From: Telluria aromaticivorans
GTDB taxonomy: Bacteria > Pseudomonadota > Gammaproteobacteria > Burkholderiales > Burkholderiaceae_D
Assembly: GCF_013003915.1 (NCBI RefSeq)
Contig: NZ_JABAIV010000003.1
Location: forward strand, 620,001 to 684,000
DNA: 64,000 nt
Direction: 5' to 3'
Below, piece by piece: positions 25,900 through 34,989 of this stretch; position 1 is the stretch's first letter; every line of letters starts with the position of its first letter. A program made the translations under genes and the position numbers. The notes beneath the pieces were generated by a model. That model was not told where the DNA came from and searched no databases. It saw only the letters and a list, made by a program, of their open reading frames with translations.

Positions 25900-27297
25900 A
25901 TGCAACATGCGTCGCAAGCTGCACTGTTTTCGCTGATTGGTGATACCCCGCTGATCGAGGTAACCCGGATCGACACGGGTCCTTGCCAGCTGTTCCTGAA
26001 GCTCGAATCGCAAAATCCCGGCGGCTCCATCAAGGACCGTATCGGCCGCGCCATGATTGAGCAGGCCGAACACGATGGCCACCTGCAGCCCGGCGGCACC
26101 GTGGTCGAAGCCACGGCCGGCAATACCGGCCTGGGGCTGGCCCTGGTCGCGCGCATCAAGGGCTACCGCGTGGTGCTGGTCGTGCCCGACAAGATGGCGG
26201 CCGAAAAAATCCTGCACCTGAAGGCGCTCGGCGCCGAGATCCACCTGACGCGCTCCGACGTCGGCAAGGGTCATCCCGAGTATTACCAGGACTATGCGGC
26301 GCGCCTGGCGAAAGAAATTCCCGGCGCCTGGTTCGCCGACCAGTTCAACAACCCGGCCAACCCGCGCGCCCACGAAACCACCACCGGGCCGGAAATCTGG
26401 GACCAGGTCAATCACCGGGTGGACACTATCGTGGTGGGCGTCGGTTCGTCCGGCACCCTCACCGGCCTGTCGCGCTATTTCCGCAAGACTCAGCCCAACC
26501 TCGAATTCGTCCTGGCCGACCCCAAGGGTTCGATCCTGGCCGACTACATCAACACCGGCGTGCTGCGCACCGACGCCGGCTCGTGGGCGGTCGAGGGCAT
26601 CGGCGAAGACTTCATTCCCGGCATCGCCGACCTGTCACGGGTGAAAAAAGCCTATACGGTCACCGACGAAGAAAGCTTCAGCACCGCGCGCCTGCTGCTG
26701 CAGCAGGAAGGCATCCTGGGCGGCTCGTCCACCGGCACCCTGCTGGCCGCCGCGCTGCGTTACTGCCGCGAACAGACCCGTCCCAAGCGGGTCGTCACCT
26801 TCGTCTGCGATACCGGCACCCGCTACCTTACCAAGGTCTACAGCGACGGCTGGATGGTCGACCAGGGCCTGCTCACGCGCCCGAAACTGGGTGACCTGCG
26901 CGACCTGATCGGCCGCCGCTACGATGACGGCGAAGTGGTGACCGTATCGCCGACCGACACCCTGCTCACCGCCTTCAACCGCATGCGCAGCAGCGACCTG
27001 CAGCAGCTGCCTGTGATCGACCGCGATGGTAGCCTGGCCGGCCTGATCGACGAATCCGACCTGCTGCTGCACGTGACCTCCACCCAGGAAGCCGGCCACG
27101 CATTTGGCCAATTCAACGCGCCGGTCTCCACCACCATGACCTCGACGCTCCAGACCCTGCACCCGTCATCGGGCATGGGCCAGCTGCGCGAGATCCTCGA
27201 CCGCGGGCTGACCGCCGTGATTGCCGATGGCGGTCACTTCTACGGCCTGATCACCCGCTTCGACCTGCTCAACCATCTTCGAAGGACGCTGTCGTGA
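25900..27297 (+). CDS. Cystathionine beta-synthase with CBS-domain pair
   Basis: This PLP enzyme condenses homocysteine and serine (or an activated serine) to cystathionine in reverse transsulfuration. The 465-residue protein has the fold-type II PLP lysine at Lys45 (NPGGSIKDR), the cofactor-binding segments EATAGNTG and GSSGT, and a C-terminal pair of CBS domains from about residue 340 (VTVSPTDTLLTAFNRMR and VIADGGHFYGLITRFDLL). The CBS pair separates it from plain cysteine synthases and could sense adenosyl ligands. A GGAGGC ribosome binding site precedes the ATG. It overlaps the gamma-lyase gene by four bases, which supports one operon. Confidence 0.93.
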   Translation: MQHASQAALFSLIGDTPLIEVTRIDTGPCQLFLKLESQNPGGSIKDRIGRAMIEQAEHDGHLQPGGTVVEATAGNTGLGLALVARIKGYRVVLVVPDKMAAEKILHLKALGAEIHLTRSDVGKGHPEYYQDYAARLAKEIPGAWFADQFNNPANPRAHETTTGPEIWDQVNHRVDTIVVGVGSSGTLTGLSRYFRKTQPNLEFVLADPKGSILADYINTGVLRTDAGSWAVEGIGEDFIPGIADLSRVKKAYTVTDEESFSTARLLLQQEGILGGSSTGTLLAAALRYCREQTRPKRVVTFVCDTGTRYLTKVYSDGWMVDQGLLTRPKLGDLRDLIGRRYDDGEVVTVSPTDTLLTAFNRMRSSDLQQLPVIDRDGSLAGLIDESDLLLHVTSTQEAGHAFGQFNAPVSTTMTSTLQTLHPSSGMGQLREILDRGLTAVIADGGHFYGLITRFDLLNHLRRTLS

Positions 27298-28466
27298 CTG
27301 AACAAAAGAAACACATCTCCACCCGCGTGATCCACGGCGGGCAGTCGCCGGAGCCGTCGACCGGCGCCGTGATGCCGCCAATCTTCGCCACCTCGACCTT
27401 CCGCCAGGAGAGCCCGGGCGTGCACAAGGGCCTGGACTACGGCCGCTCCCACAATCCTACCCGCTGGGCGCTGGAGCGCTGCGTCGCCGACATCGAGAGC
27501 GGCGGCGCGGCCTTCGCCTTTGCCTCCGGCCTGGCCGCGATTGCGGCGGTGCTGGAACTGCTGCCTGCGAACTCGCACATCGTAGCGGGCGACGACATGT
27601 ACGGCGGCACCTTCCGCCTGTTCGAGCGCGTGCGCCGCAAGAGTGCTGGCCATAGCTTCAGCTACGCCGACCTGACCGACCCGGACGCACTGGCCCGGAC
27701 CCTCACGCCTGAAACGAAATTGGTGTGGGTCGAGACCCCGACCAACCCGATGCTGAAACTCGCCGACCTGGCCGCGATTGCGCAGCTGTGCCGCGCGCGC
27801 GGCATCATCACAGTCTGCGACAACACCTTCGCCAGCCCGATCGTCCAGCGCCCGCTGGAACTGGGCTTCGACATCGTCGTGCACTCGACCACCAAGTACA
27901 TGAACGGCCACTCCGACGTGATCGGCGGCGTGGCGGTGGTCGGCACGCAAGAACACCACAAGGAACTGGGCGAGCAGCTCGGCTTCATCCAGAACGCCGT
28001 GGGCGCCATCCAGGGCCCCTTCGACAGCTTCCTGGTGCTGCGCGGGATCAAGACCCTGGCCCTGCGGGTGGAACGCAGCAGCGCCAACGCACTGGCCCTG
28101 GCCCAGTGGCTGGAGCGCGAACCGAAGGTGCGCAAGGTGTTTTACCCGGGCCTGGAATCGCATCCCCAGCATGCGCTGGCGCGGCGCCAGATGAACGGCT
28201 TCGGCGGCATCGTGTCGATCGACCTGGCCACTGACCTGGCCGGCGCACGCCGCTTCCTCGAGGCCTGCGAAGTGTTCACGCTGGCAGAAAGCCTGGGCGG
28301 CGTGGAAAGCCTGATCGAGCACCCTGCCCTGATGACCCATGCCAGTATTCCGGCCGAACAGCGCGCGGAGCTGGGCATTGGCGATGGGCTGATCCGGCTG
28401 TCGGTAGGGATCGAGCACCTGGAAGACCAGCAGGAAGACCTGCGGCGGGCGCTGGCCGCGATCTAG
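27294..28466 (+). CDS. Cystathionine gamma-lyase family PLP enzyme
   Basis: This 390-residue Cys/Met-metabolism PLP enzyme most likely cleaves cystathionine to cysteine, 2-oxobutyrate and ammonia. The PLP lysine is Lys201 in VHSTTKYMNGHSDVIGG, and SRWALE-type and VWVETPTNPMLKLAD segments are typical of the family. Gamma-lyases and cystathionine gamma-synthases are hard to separate by eye; the operon partner, a beta-synthase with CBS domains, favours gamma-lyase. Its 2-oxobutyrate product is a source of propionyl-CoA, which links it to the adjacent prp genes. It converges on the oxygenase gene ten bases away. Confidence 0.9.
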   Translation: MTEQKKHISTRVIHGGQSPEPSTGAVMPPIFATSTFRQESPGVHKGLDYGRSHNPTRWALERCVADIESGGAAFAFASGLAAIAAVLELLPANSHIVAGDDMYGGTFRLFERVRRKSAGHSFSYADLTDPDALARTLTPETKLVWVETPTNPMLKLADLAAIAQLCRARGIITVCDNTFASPIVQRPLELGFDIVVHSTTKYMNGHSDVIGGVAVVGTQEHHKELGEQLGFIQNAVGAIQGPFDSFLVLRGIKTLALRVERSSANALALAQWLEREPKVRKVFYPGLESHPQHALARRQMNGFGGIVSIDLATDLAGARRFLEACEVFTLAESLGGVESLIEHPALMTHASIPAEQRAELGIGDGLIRLSVGIEHLEDQQEDLRRALAAI

Positions 28467-28476
28467 GCACGGGGCA

Positions 28477-29355
28477 TCACGACCGGGGGGGCGCGTCGCC
28501 GCTGCCCGCCGCAAGCCGCCGGGCAGCCTGCACCGGCGGCGTATCGCCCAACGGCAGCCGGGCGGCCACCCGTGCCAGCGTGCGCACCAGCGCGGCCTCG
28601 CCGAAACGCAGGCCGCGTCCACGCAGCTGCGGCAGCGAACGCACCGGCTCGGGCGTGATCTCCAAAGCCGCACGCACCAGCAGCCCTTGCAGCGGCCGTA
28701 GCGGCGCAGGCAGGATCGGGGCTCCTGCCATGATCTTCAGGAACTCATGCAGGATCGCCGATCCCTCCAGCCCGGGGGCGGTTGCGCCTAGCAGTGCTTC
28801 CCACTCGCTCCAGCTTTCCGGGGCGCCGCTAGCGCCGTACAGGCGCGCGGAAGGAGCACCTTCCGCAAAGGCGGCATCCTTCTCTGCCGTGGAAAGGGCT
28901 TGCACATACCGGTGGTAGGCCTCGGTGAAGCCGAAGGCGGCGGTGGCATGCACCCAATCGAGCAGGTGCGGATCGTTCGCCCGGTAGGCCCGCCCGCCGG
29001 GCGTGATTCCCGCCACATGTCCATGCATCCGCACCACCTTTGCAATCATTTGTCTGGCCGCCGAGCGCGGGCCATAGACGGTCATCATGGCGGCCGAGCC
29101 GGTGCGCCGCAGGCGCATGCCGGGATCGCGCCGGAAGCTGCTGTACTCCCAGACCCCAGTGCGGACCGACGGCTCGGCCAGTTCGAGCAATACCGCGACC
29201 ACGCCGCCGACGAACAGCGAGACGGGATTGGCGAAGACGCGCCAGGAGACGCCATGTGCCGGCGTCAGCGCAGGCTCGCCGGCCGGCTGGCTGAAGTCGA
29301 AGGCCATGCCCTCTGGTGGCCGCATCAGGTCCCGAAGGATATCCAGCATGGGCAT
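28477..29355 (-). CDS. Oxygenase MpaB family protein (DUF2236)
   Basis: This 292-residue protein belongs to the DUF2236/MpaB family, whose characterised members include latex-clearing-type b-heme proteins and a fungal membrane oxygenase. The family regions are visible: NPVSLFVGGVVAVLLELAEPSV, then RLRRTGSAAMMTVYGPRSAARQMIAKVVRMHGHVAG with the conserved histidine, and HLLDWVHATAAFGFTEAYHRY with another histidine. The substrate is unknown. The ATG of MPMLDIL is used; a second Met lies two codons on. It stands alone between converging cystathionine genes and a chemoreceptor gene. Confidence 0.87.
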   Translation of the reverse strand: MPMLDILRDLMRPPEGMAFDFSQPAGEPALTPAHGVSWRVFANPVSLFVGGVVAVLLELAEPSVRTGVWEYSSFRRDPGMRLRRTGSAAMMTVYGPRSAARQMIAKVVRMHGHVAGITPGGRAYRANDPHLLDWVHATAAFGFTEAYHRYVQALSTAEKDAAFAEGAPSARLYGASGAPESWSEWEALLGATAPGLEGSAILHEFLKIMAGAPILPAPLRPLQGLLVRAALEITPEPVRSLPQLRGRGLRFGEAALVRTLARVAARLPLGDTPPVQAARRLAAGSGDAPPRS

Positions 29356-29433
29356 TTCTCCTTACCGGGTAGCCGGCGTCCCGCGTACTCACCGATGATC
29401 GGCAAGCATACATCAGGATACCCATGCAGAAGC

Positions 29434-31038
29434 TTAAGCCCCGTCGCCTGCGAAGGCCAAAGCGCGCGCAGTGGCCGCTGGTGCAGGTTCGGCCGCGCGC
29501 ATCTTGAAGGTGCCCACGAGTTCCGACAGCTCGGCCGCCTGCTGGCGCATCGACTGGGCCGCGGCCGCCGCCTCCTCGACCATCGCGGCATTCTGCTGGG
29601 TCGATTCGTCCATCTCGGCGATCGCCTGGCTCACCTGCGCCACGCCCCTGGCCTGTTCGGCACTGGCCGTGTGAATCGCGCCGAGGATGCCGGCCACGTC
29701 ATGCACATGCTCGAGCACTGCGCGCATCGTGTCGCCAGCCGTGCCGGCAATGCTGGTGCCGGCCGTGATCTCCTGGCTCGATTCGCCAATGAGCTTCTTT
29801 ATTTCTTTCGCCGCCGTTGCCGAGTGCTGGGCCAGGTTGCGCACCTCGGCTGCCACCACCGCAAAGCCGCGCCCTTCCGCGCCGGCGCGTGCCGCTTCGA
29901 CCGCCGCGTTCAGGGCGAGGATATTGGTCTGGAAGGCGATGCTGTCGATCATGCCGGTGATGTCGACGATCTTGTCGGCCGAGGCCTTGATGGCGCCCAT
30001 GCGCGCCACTACCTGTTCGACCGCCTGCGCGCTTTTCGTCGCGACATTCGAGGCCGATTGCGCCAGCAGGTTGGCGTCGCGGGCGCTGGCATTGTTGCGG
30101 GCGATAGCTTCGCTGAGGTCCTGCATCGCGGCGACGGTCTGGGTCAGCGCGCTGGCCTGGCGTTCGGTGCGGCGCGACAGGTCGTGGTTGCCGTCGGCGA
30201 TTTCGCCCGAGGCCGAATCGATGGCCTGCGCGCCCTGCAGCACCTGAGACACCGTGCTGGAGACGCCGTGCGTCATGCCGTTGAGCGCATCGAACAGGCG
30301 GCCGATCTCGTCGCCGCGATCGTGATCGATGAGCGGACGCAGGTCGCCGTGCGCCACCTGCTCGGCCAGCGCCGCGGCCTGCCGCAGCGGGGCGACGATG
30401 TCGCGGGTGAGCCTCCAGGCCAGCAGCACGCCGACCGCCAGCGCCCCAAGGCCCAGCGCCAGCAGCAGCGCCTTGCTGAAGGTGGAGGCCGATGCCGACT
30501 CCTCGGCCAGGCGGAGCGCCTCGGAGGTCTCGAAGGCAAGCAGCGCTTCGAGCGCCGCGATATGCGCCTTGTTGGCCGGCTCCCAGCTGCCCGTGACGAG
30601 CTGGTCGACGACGCCGGTCTGGCCGAATTCCTTGGCCTGGAACAGCGCAGCCTGGATCTTGCCGAGGGCCGCCTTGTGCTTCGCGGCCGTCTCGACCAGC
30701 GTGCGTTCATGGGAGGTATGCGGCAGCTTCGCCAGCGTGGCTTCGATCCCGGCCGCGGCCTTGCTGCCTCCGGCCAGCTGGGCCTGGAAGTAGTCCGCCA
30801 GCTCGAGGCTGTCGCTGCGCGCGATCGAGATCGTGCGCGAACCGTTCAGGCGCTCGATGCCGAGCAGGTCAGAGCTGAGTTGCTGCTTGGCAAGCTTGTC
30901 GTAGACGAGGTCCGTGGTGAGCGCATCGGTGGCCTGCATGCGCCACAGGGCGACGGCGGAGATGATGAGCAGGAGGAAGGCGACGATGCCGAAGGCGCCG
31001 AGGATCTTGGTGCCGGTCTGGAGCTTCGCGGGGTACAT
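29434..31038 (-). CDS. Methyl-accepting chemotaxis protein
   Basis: This is a 534-residue inner-membrane chemoreceptor. It has a first membrane helix ([20 protein letters not shown]), a periplasmic four-helix-bundle ligand domain of about 150 residues, a second helix ([19 protein letters not shown]), a HAMP domain and a cytoplasmic signalling domain with the highly conserved tip [31 protein letters not shown]. There is no C-terminal CheR-binding pentapeptide. The ligand is unknown. The gene appears to be monocistronic, and no flagellar or che gene is present in the window. Confidence 0.95.
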   Translation of the reverse strand: MYPAKLQTGTKILGAFGIVAFLLLIISAVALWRMQATDALTTDLVYDKLAKQQLSSDLLGIERLNGSRTISIARSDSLELADYFQAQLAGGSKAAAGIEATLAKLPHTSHERTLVETAAKHKAALGKIQAALFQAKEFGQTGVVDQLVTGSWEPANKAHIAALEALLAFETSEALRLAEESASASTFSKALLLALGLGALAVGVLLAWRLTRDIVAPLRQAAALAEQVAHGDLRPLIDHDRGDEIGRLFDALNGMTHGVSSTVSQVLQGAQAIDSASGEIADGNHDLSRRTERQASALTQTVAAMQDLSEAIARNNASARDANLLAQSASNVATKSAQAVEQVVARMGAIKASADKIVDITGMIDSIAFQTNILALNAAVEAARAGAEGRGFAVVAAEVRNLAQHSATAAKEIKKLIGESSQEITAGTSIAGTAGDTMRAVLEHVHDVAGILGAIHTASAEQARGVAQVSQAIAEMDESTQQNAAMVEEAAAAAQSMRQQAAELSELVGTFKMRAAEPAPAATARALAFAGDGA

Positions 31039-31229
31039 GGCAGGTTTTGGAGTGGATCGGATACTTGCAGTTTAGAAACTCAGTATGACAGGGTGATGAA
31101 ATTGGATGACACCGGGTTGGGCGAATGTCACGCTCGCCGTTGCCGCATCAGGCAATGCCAAGTTCCCCCGTGGCCACGGCGCGGAAATGCCACGCGGCCC
31201 CTTGCCGCGACGCGGAATGACACGCGCAT
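31039..31229. other. Upstream region of the chemoreceptor gene
   Basis: This part of the 306-base gap between the S41 protease stop and the chemoreceptor start holds the chemoreceptor leader. I looked for a flagellar sigma-28 promoter; a TAAA and a CCGAT are present on the minus strand but at too short a spacing. Beyond it the gap is occupied by a dispersed repeat. No gene is seen. Confidence 0.5.
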
Positions 31230-31340
31230 CGTAGGGTGGGCAGATTCTGCCCACGCGTTCAACCAGCGCATGAATAAAATGGCCGCGACACAAAGCCCCC
31301 ACCGTTTGAACGCGCGGGCGGGAGACCCGCCCACCCTACG
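31230..31340. repeat. Two-hairpin dispersed repeat, copy 5, complete
   Basis: This is the clearest copy: a left hairpin CGTAGGGTGGGCAGA / TCTGCCCACGCG with GTTCAA, and a right part TTTGAACGCGCGGGCGGG / CCCGCCCACCCTACG. The two ends are inverted copies of each other, so the whole unit of 111 bases can fold on itself. It ends four bases before the stop codon of the S41 protease gene and could act as its transcription terminator. Confidence 0.88.
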
Positions 31341-31344
31341 AAAA

Positions 31345-34300
31345 TCAGCGTTTGAGCGCCGGAATCGCCGCCGGCTTCCACTGCTTCACCGGCTGCTCCT
31401 TCATTTTCTTCTCCAGCAGTTCGATCGCCACCTCCAGCTGGCGGTCGCGGCCCGTGAAGGTCTCGTGCGGCAGGTTGTCGACCTCGACGTCGGGACTCAC
31501 GCCCACGCCTTCGATCAGCCATTCGCCATCCGCCGCGAACTGGCCGAATTCGGCCACGCGCGCCATGCCGTTATCCGCCAGGCCGTTGCCATCGCTGAGC
31601 CAGACGCCGGCGCCGGCCGTGCGCTTGCCCACCAGGGGCCCCAGTTTGAGGGCCTTGACGCCGGCGGCGAAGGTCTCGCCGTCCGAATAGGTCAGTTCGT
31701 CCATCAGCACCACCAGGTGGCCGCGGAAGGAGTTCTGCATGTTCGACTGGGGCTGGTTGCCGTTCGAGCTCCAGAACGCCCATGAGCGGCGCAGCAGCTT
31801 CTCGATGATCCAGCTGTCGATGTTGCCGCCATTATTGCGGCGCACGTCGATCACCAGGCCTTCCTTGTTGATGTTGGCGTAGAAGTCGCGCGCGAAGGCG
31901 TTGATGTCGCGCGCCGTCATCGCACGCAGGTGCAGGTAGCCGATCTTGCCTTTCGACGCCGCATCCGCCTGCTGCGCCCTGCCCTGTTCCCAGTCGGCGT
32001 AGCGCAGGCTGGCGTGGCGCGCCATCGATACCGGGGTGACGATGGTCGCGCGCGGCTTGCTGCCGGGAGTCTTCACCTGCAGCAGCACCTGCTTGTCCGC
32101 CTGGTCGAGCAGCAGGTCGGCGATGTCGCGCGCTTCCGCCAGCGACTTGCCGTTGACCGCCAGGATGATGTCGCCTTCCTTGATGCCGACGTCCGGTGCG
32201 GCAAGCGGGCCACGCTCGCTTGGGAGTTCCGGTTCGCTGCGGTAGACGCGGTCGACGCGGAAGCCTTCCTGCGTGCGCGCCAGCACCGCGCCCAGGCTAG
32301 ACGGCACGCCTTCGCCGCCCGCACGGCGCAGGTCGCCCGGACGGATCTGGGAGTGCAGCGCGCCGACCTCGCCCACCATCATGCCCAGCACGTCGTCCAG
32401 CTCGGCCCGGTCGGTCACGCGTTCGACCAGCGGCGCGTAGCGGGCGCGCACGGCATTCCAGTCGACGCCGCGCATGTTGGCGTCGTACAGGAAGTCGCGG
32501 TGCATGCGCCAGGCGTCGTTGAACATCTGCTTCCACTCCAGTCGCGGGTTGGTGCTCACTGCCCAGTCGTCGATCTTGACCTTGGCCTTGGCCAGGTCGG
32601 CCGGGGCCTTGGCGCCCGCGGCCACGATCAGCATGTCGCCCGGGCCGGCGGCCGCGAACGTGCGGTAGAAGACGTGCTTGCGGTCCGTGCTCAGGCCGAA
32701 CTCGCGCACGTTGGCCGCGAAGACTTCGGGCTGCGGGCTGCTGCGGGCGATCTCAAGCGTCTTGATGGAACCGCTGCGGCCGTTGTCCGACTCCAGGATG
32801 TACAGGCGCTTGTCGTCGATGGCGAGCGCACGGTAGTTGCCCGGAGTGATCGGCACTTCGTACAGGCGCTCACGCAGGCCGGCGTAGTCGACCGCGGGCA
32901 CCGGGCCCTTGGCATTGTCGGGAGTGGCGGCAATGGCTGCAGCCGTGGCAGCGGCGGTGGCTGCGGCCACGGCTGCATTCCTGTCCGCTTCGTCCGTGCC
33001 CGGCGTCTTGACTGCGGCCTTGGCCGCCGCCTCTGGCGAAGCCGCTTCCGGCTTGGTCAGCTCGTCCTCGGGCTTGAACGGGAAGCGCACGCCGGGCTGG
33101 AGGGCCAGCGCGTACACGCCGACGCGGCGGTCGAATACTGGCCCCATGTTGCGGTCGCCCCAGGGGCCGGCGTTACCGACATTGAAATGGCGCGAAGACA
33201 GGAAGTACAGCCACTTGCCGTCCGACGAGAACACCGGCGAATCGGCCGTATAGCGGTCGGTCGTCACGAAGGCCATCGTCTTCGACGCCATGTTGACCAT
33301 GCCGATCTGGTTGCGCTGCTCGCTGCTGCCGACCCGCACGAACGCCAGGTTGCGGCTGTCCGGCGACCACACCACCTGGTCCGGACGGTCGGCGCCGACC
33401 TGGTTGGCATCGTCGATGATGACATTGGTTTTCGCCGCCAGGTCGAGCAGCCAGGTGCGGCCCTTCTTGTCGGTGTGGGCCAGCCATTTGCCGTCCGGCG
33501 ACGGGTAGATGCCGGAGCGGTGGCTGGCGCCGTCGATGGTCAGGCGCTCGCCCTTGCCCGAGCCGTCGGCCGCGTAGCGCCAGATCTCGTTCTCGCCGGT
33601 GGTGTCGACGAAGGCATACACCCATTTGTCGTCGTGGCTGAACACGGCGGACCTGGCGCGGGCGCCTTCCGGCACCGCGATCTCGACGCGGCGGTGGCTG
33701 CCGGTGCCGGCAATGGTCACGCGGCCGCGTGCGGTCAGCACGATGCGCTGGGCCTTGTTGGCCAGCTCGATGCCGGTCAGCGCGTCCAGCGGCGAGCGTA
33801 CGCGGCGGGTGCGCTGCTGGTCGAAGTCGGAGACCAGACTGGCCTCGATACGCAAATCGAGCCCGCTGGCGATGTCGACCACGCGCAGGTCGGCCCCCAG
33901 CTGGTAGGCGATGCGGCCGTCCCCGAGCGAGGCGGTACGCACGTCCCAGTCCTTGTGGCTGGTAAGGGCGCGGCGATCGCTCCCGTCCGGAAGCGCGGAC
34001 CAGATGTTGTCGGCGCCGCCGCTGTCGCTGATGAAGTAGATGCGGCCCCGCCACCACATGGCGCGGCGGTTGTTGCCGCTGTCGTCCTTGAACAGCGGGG
34101 TCGCCTCGGCTTTTGAGCCGAGGTCGAAGCGCCACAGCTGGGCATGGGCGCCGCCGCGGTAAGAGCGCACGTTATCGTTGGTCATCGACAGGCCCATGCG
34201 CGTGAAGAACACGCTGCGGCCATCGTCCGACAGCACGGCATCGTTGGCGTCGGCCAGCGGCAGCACGCGGTGGCTCATTTTGGCCGGGTCGAGTGCCGCC

Positions 34301-34704
34301 ACCACCCGGTGCTTGGCCGGGCCAACCGAATTTTCGGTACTCACCAATACTTCGCCCTGCGCGGTCCAGCCCAGCACGGTGACGCCGCCGTTCTCGAAGG
34401 TGATGCGCTTGGGCAGGCCGCCCTCGATCGGCATCACATAGGCTTCCTGCGCGCCCTCGTACGAGGCGGCGAATGCGACGAACTTGCCGTCGTGCGAGAT
34501 CGCGGCATGCGTCTCGGCCGACGGGTGGGTGGTCAGGCGCGTGGCCTTGCCGCCCGCCGTGGTGGTGCGCCACAAGTCGCCCTCGGCCGTGAAGACCACG
34601 GTGTCGCCGCGCATGGCTGGGGAACGGAAATAAGGATCGGTAGCGGCAGCCTGGCTGCCGATGAGCGCCAGGGAGAAAGCCAGGATGGTGCGGGACACGT
34701 TCAT
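31345..34704 (-). CDS. Tricorn-like S41 family peptidase, periplasmic
   Basis: The 1119-residue protein has a signal peptide (MNVSRTILAFSLALIGSQAAA), an N-terminal WD40-like beta-propeller region (FRSPAMRGDTVVFTAEGDLWR and later SPDGKWLAHTDKKG repeats), a second propeller part, a PDZ domain (DVGIKEGDIILAVNGKSL) and a C-terminal S41 protease domain with the catalytic serine in DELTYSDGETFAAG. This is the tricorn protease/TolB-like architecture; in bacteria such proteins are thought to degrade peptides in the envelope. An alanine-rich insertion (about residues 590-615) separates the halves. The ATG at 34704 is chosen because it gives the signal peptide; a GTG lies four codons upstream. Confidence 0.9.
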   Translation of the reverse strand: MNVSRTILAFSLALIGSQAAATDPYFRSPAMRGDTVVFTAEGDLWRTTTAGGKATRLTTHPSAETHAAISHDGKFVAFAASYEGAQEAYVMPIEGGLPKRITFENGGVTVLGWTAQGEVLVSTENSVGPAKHRVVAALDPAKMSHRVLPLADANDAVLSDDGRSVFFTRMGLSMTNDNVRSYRGGAHAQLWRFDLGSKAEATPLFKDDSGNNRRAMWWRGRIYFISDSGGADNIWSALPDGSDRRALTSHKDWDVRTASLGDGRIAYQLGADLRVVDIASGLDLRIEASLVSDFDQQRTRRVRSPLDALTGIELANKAQRIVLTARGRVTIAGTGSHRRVEIAVPEGARARSAVFSHDDKWVYAFVDTTGENEIWRYAADGSGKGERLTIDGASHRSGIYPSPDGKWLAHTDKKGRTWLLDLAAKTNVIIDDANQVGADRPDQVVWSPDSRNLAFVRVGSSEQRNQIGMVNMASKTMAFVTTDRYTADSPVFSSDGKWLYFLSSRHFNVGNAGPWGDRNMGPVFDRRVGVYALALQPGVRFPFKPEDELTKPEAASPEAAAKAAVKTPGTDEADRNAAVAAATAAATAAAIAATPDNAKGPVPAVDYAGLRERLYEVPITPGNYRALAIDDKRLYILESDNGRSGSIKTLEIARSSPQPEVFAANVREFGLSTDRKHVFYRTFAAAGPGDMLIVAAGAKAPADLAKAKVKIDDWAVSTNPRLEWKQMFNDAWRMHRDFLYDANMRGVDWNAVRARYAPLVERVTDRAELDDVLGMMVGEVGALHSQIRPGDLRRAGGEGVPSSLGAVLARTQEGFRVDRVYRSEPELPSERGPLAAPDVGIKEGDIILAVNGKSLAEARDIADLLLDQADKQVLLQVKTPGSKPRATIVTPVSMARHASLRYADWEQGRAQQADAASKGKIGYLHLRAMTARDINAFARDFYANINKEGLVIDVRRNNGGNIDSWIIEKLLRRSWAFWSSNGNQPQSNMQNSFRGHLVVLMDELTYSDGETFAAGVKALKLGPLVGKRTAGAGVWLSDGNGLADNGMARVAEFGQFAADGEWLIEGVGVSPDVEVDNLPHETFTGRDRQLEVAIELLEKKMKEQPVKQWKPAAIPALKR

Positions 34705-34816
34705 GTTCACGTTCACAGGGGACGAGGGTTGCTGAAGAGGAAGAGTTTGCCACAGGTCAGCGGTGTGCACGATGTGCATACATGCAAAAAATGGACTTGT
34801 CGAGGTGCTTACACAC

Positions 34817-34925
34817 TTGGGTTCCGGCCTTCGCCGGAACGACGGTCTAACGGCGCGGGCTCCCAAGGTAAGCTCCCCTTGCGCCTACGCACGTCATCCC
34901 GGCGAAGGCCGGGATCCAAGTTTGC
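34817..34925. repeat. CCGGCGAAGGCCGG-type repeat pair
   Basis: CTTGGGTTCCGGCCTTCGCC with GGAACGACGG at the left and CGTCATCCCGGCGAAGGCC with GGGATCCAAG at the right form two inverted palindromes 46 bases apart. The sequence family is that of the 19.3-19.5 kb cluster. It lies between the S41 protease gene start and the clpA terminator. Confidence 0.8.
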
Positions 34926-34946
34926 AGGCGGACCCTCAGCGCAAAA

Positions 34947-34973
34947 AAAACCGCACTATGAAAGCGCGGTTTT
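34947..34973 (-). terminator. Terminator after clpA
   Basis: An AAAACCGC / GCGGTTTT stem extended by GC pairs is followed on the minus strand by a run of T residues. It lies about 17 bases beyond the clpA stop. Confidence 0.85.
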
Positions 34974-34989
34974 CTCATCACAGACCGAT

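Noticed and set aside
31039..31110. Possible sigma-28 promoter before the chemoreceptor gene
   Set aside because: TAAA and CCGAT are present but their spacing is several bases too short for a flagellar promoter.
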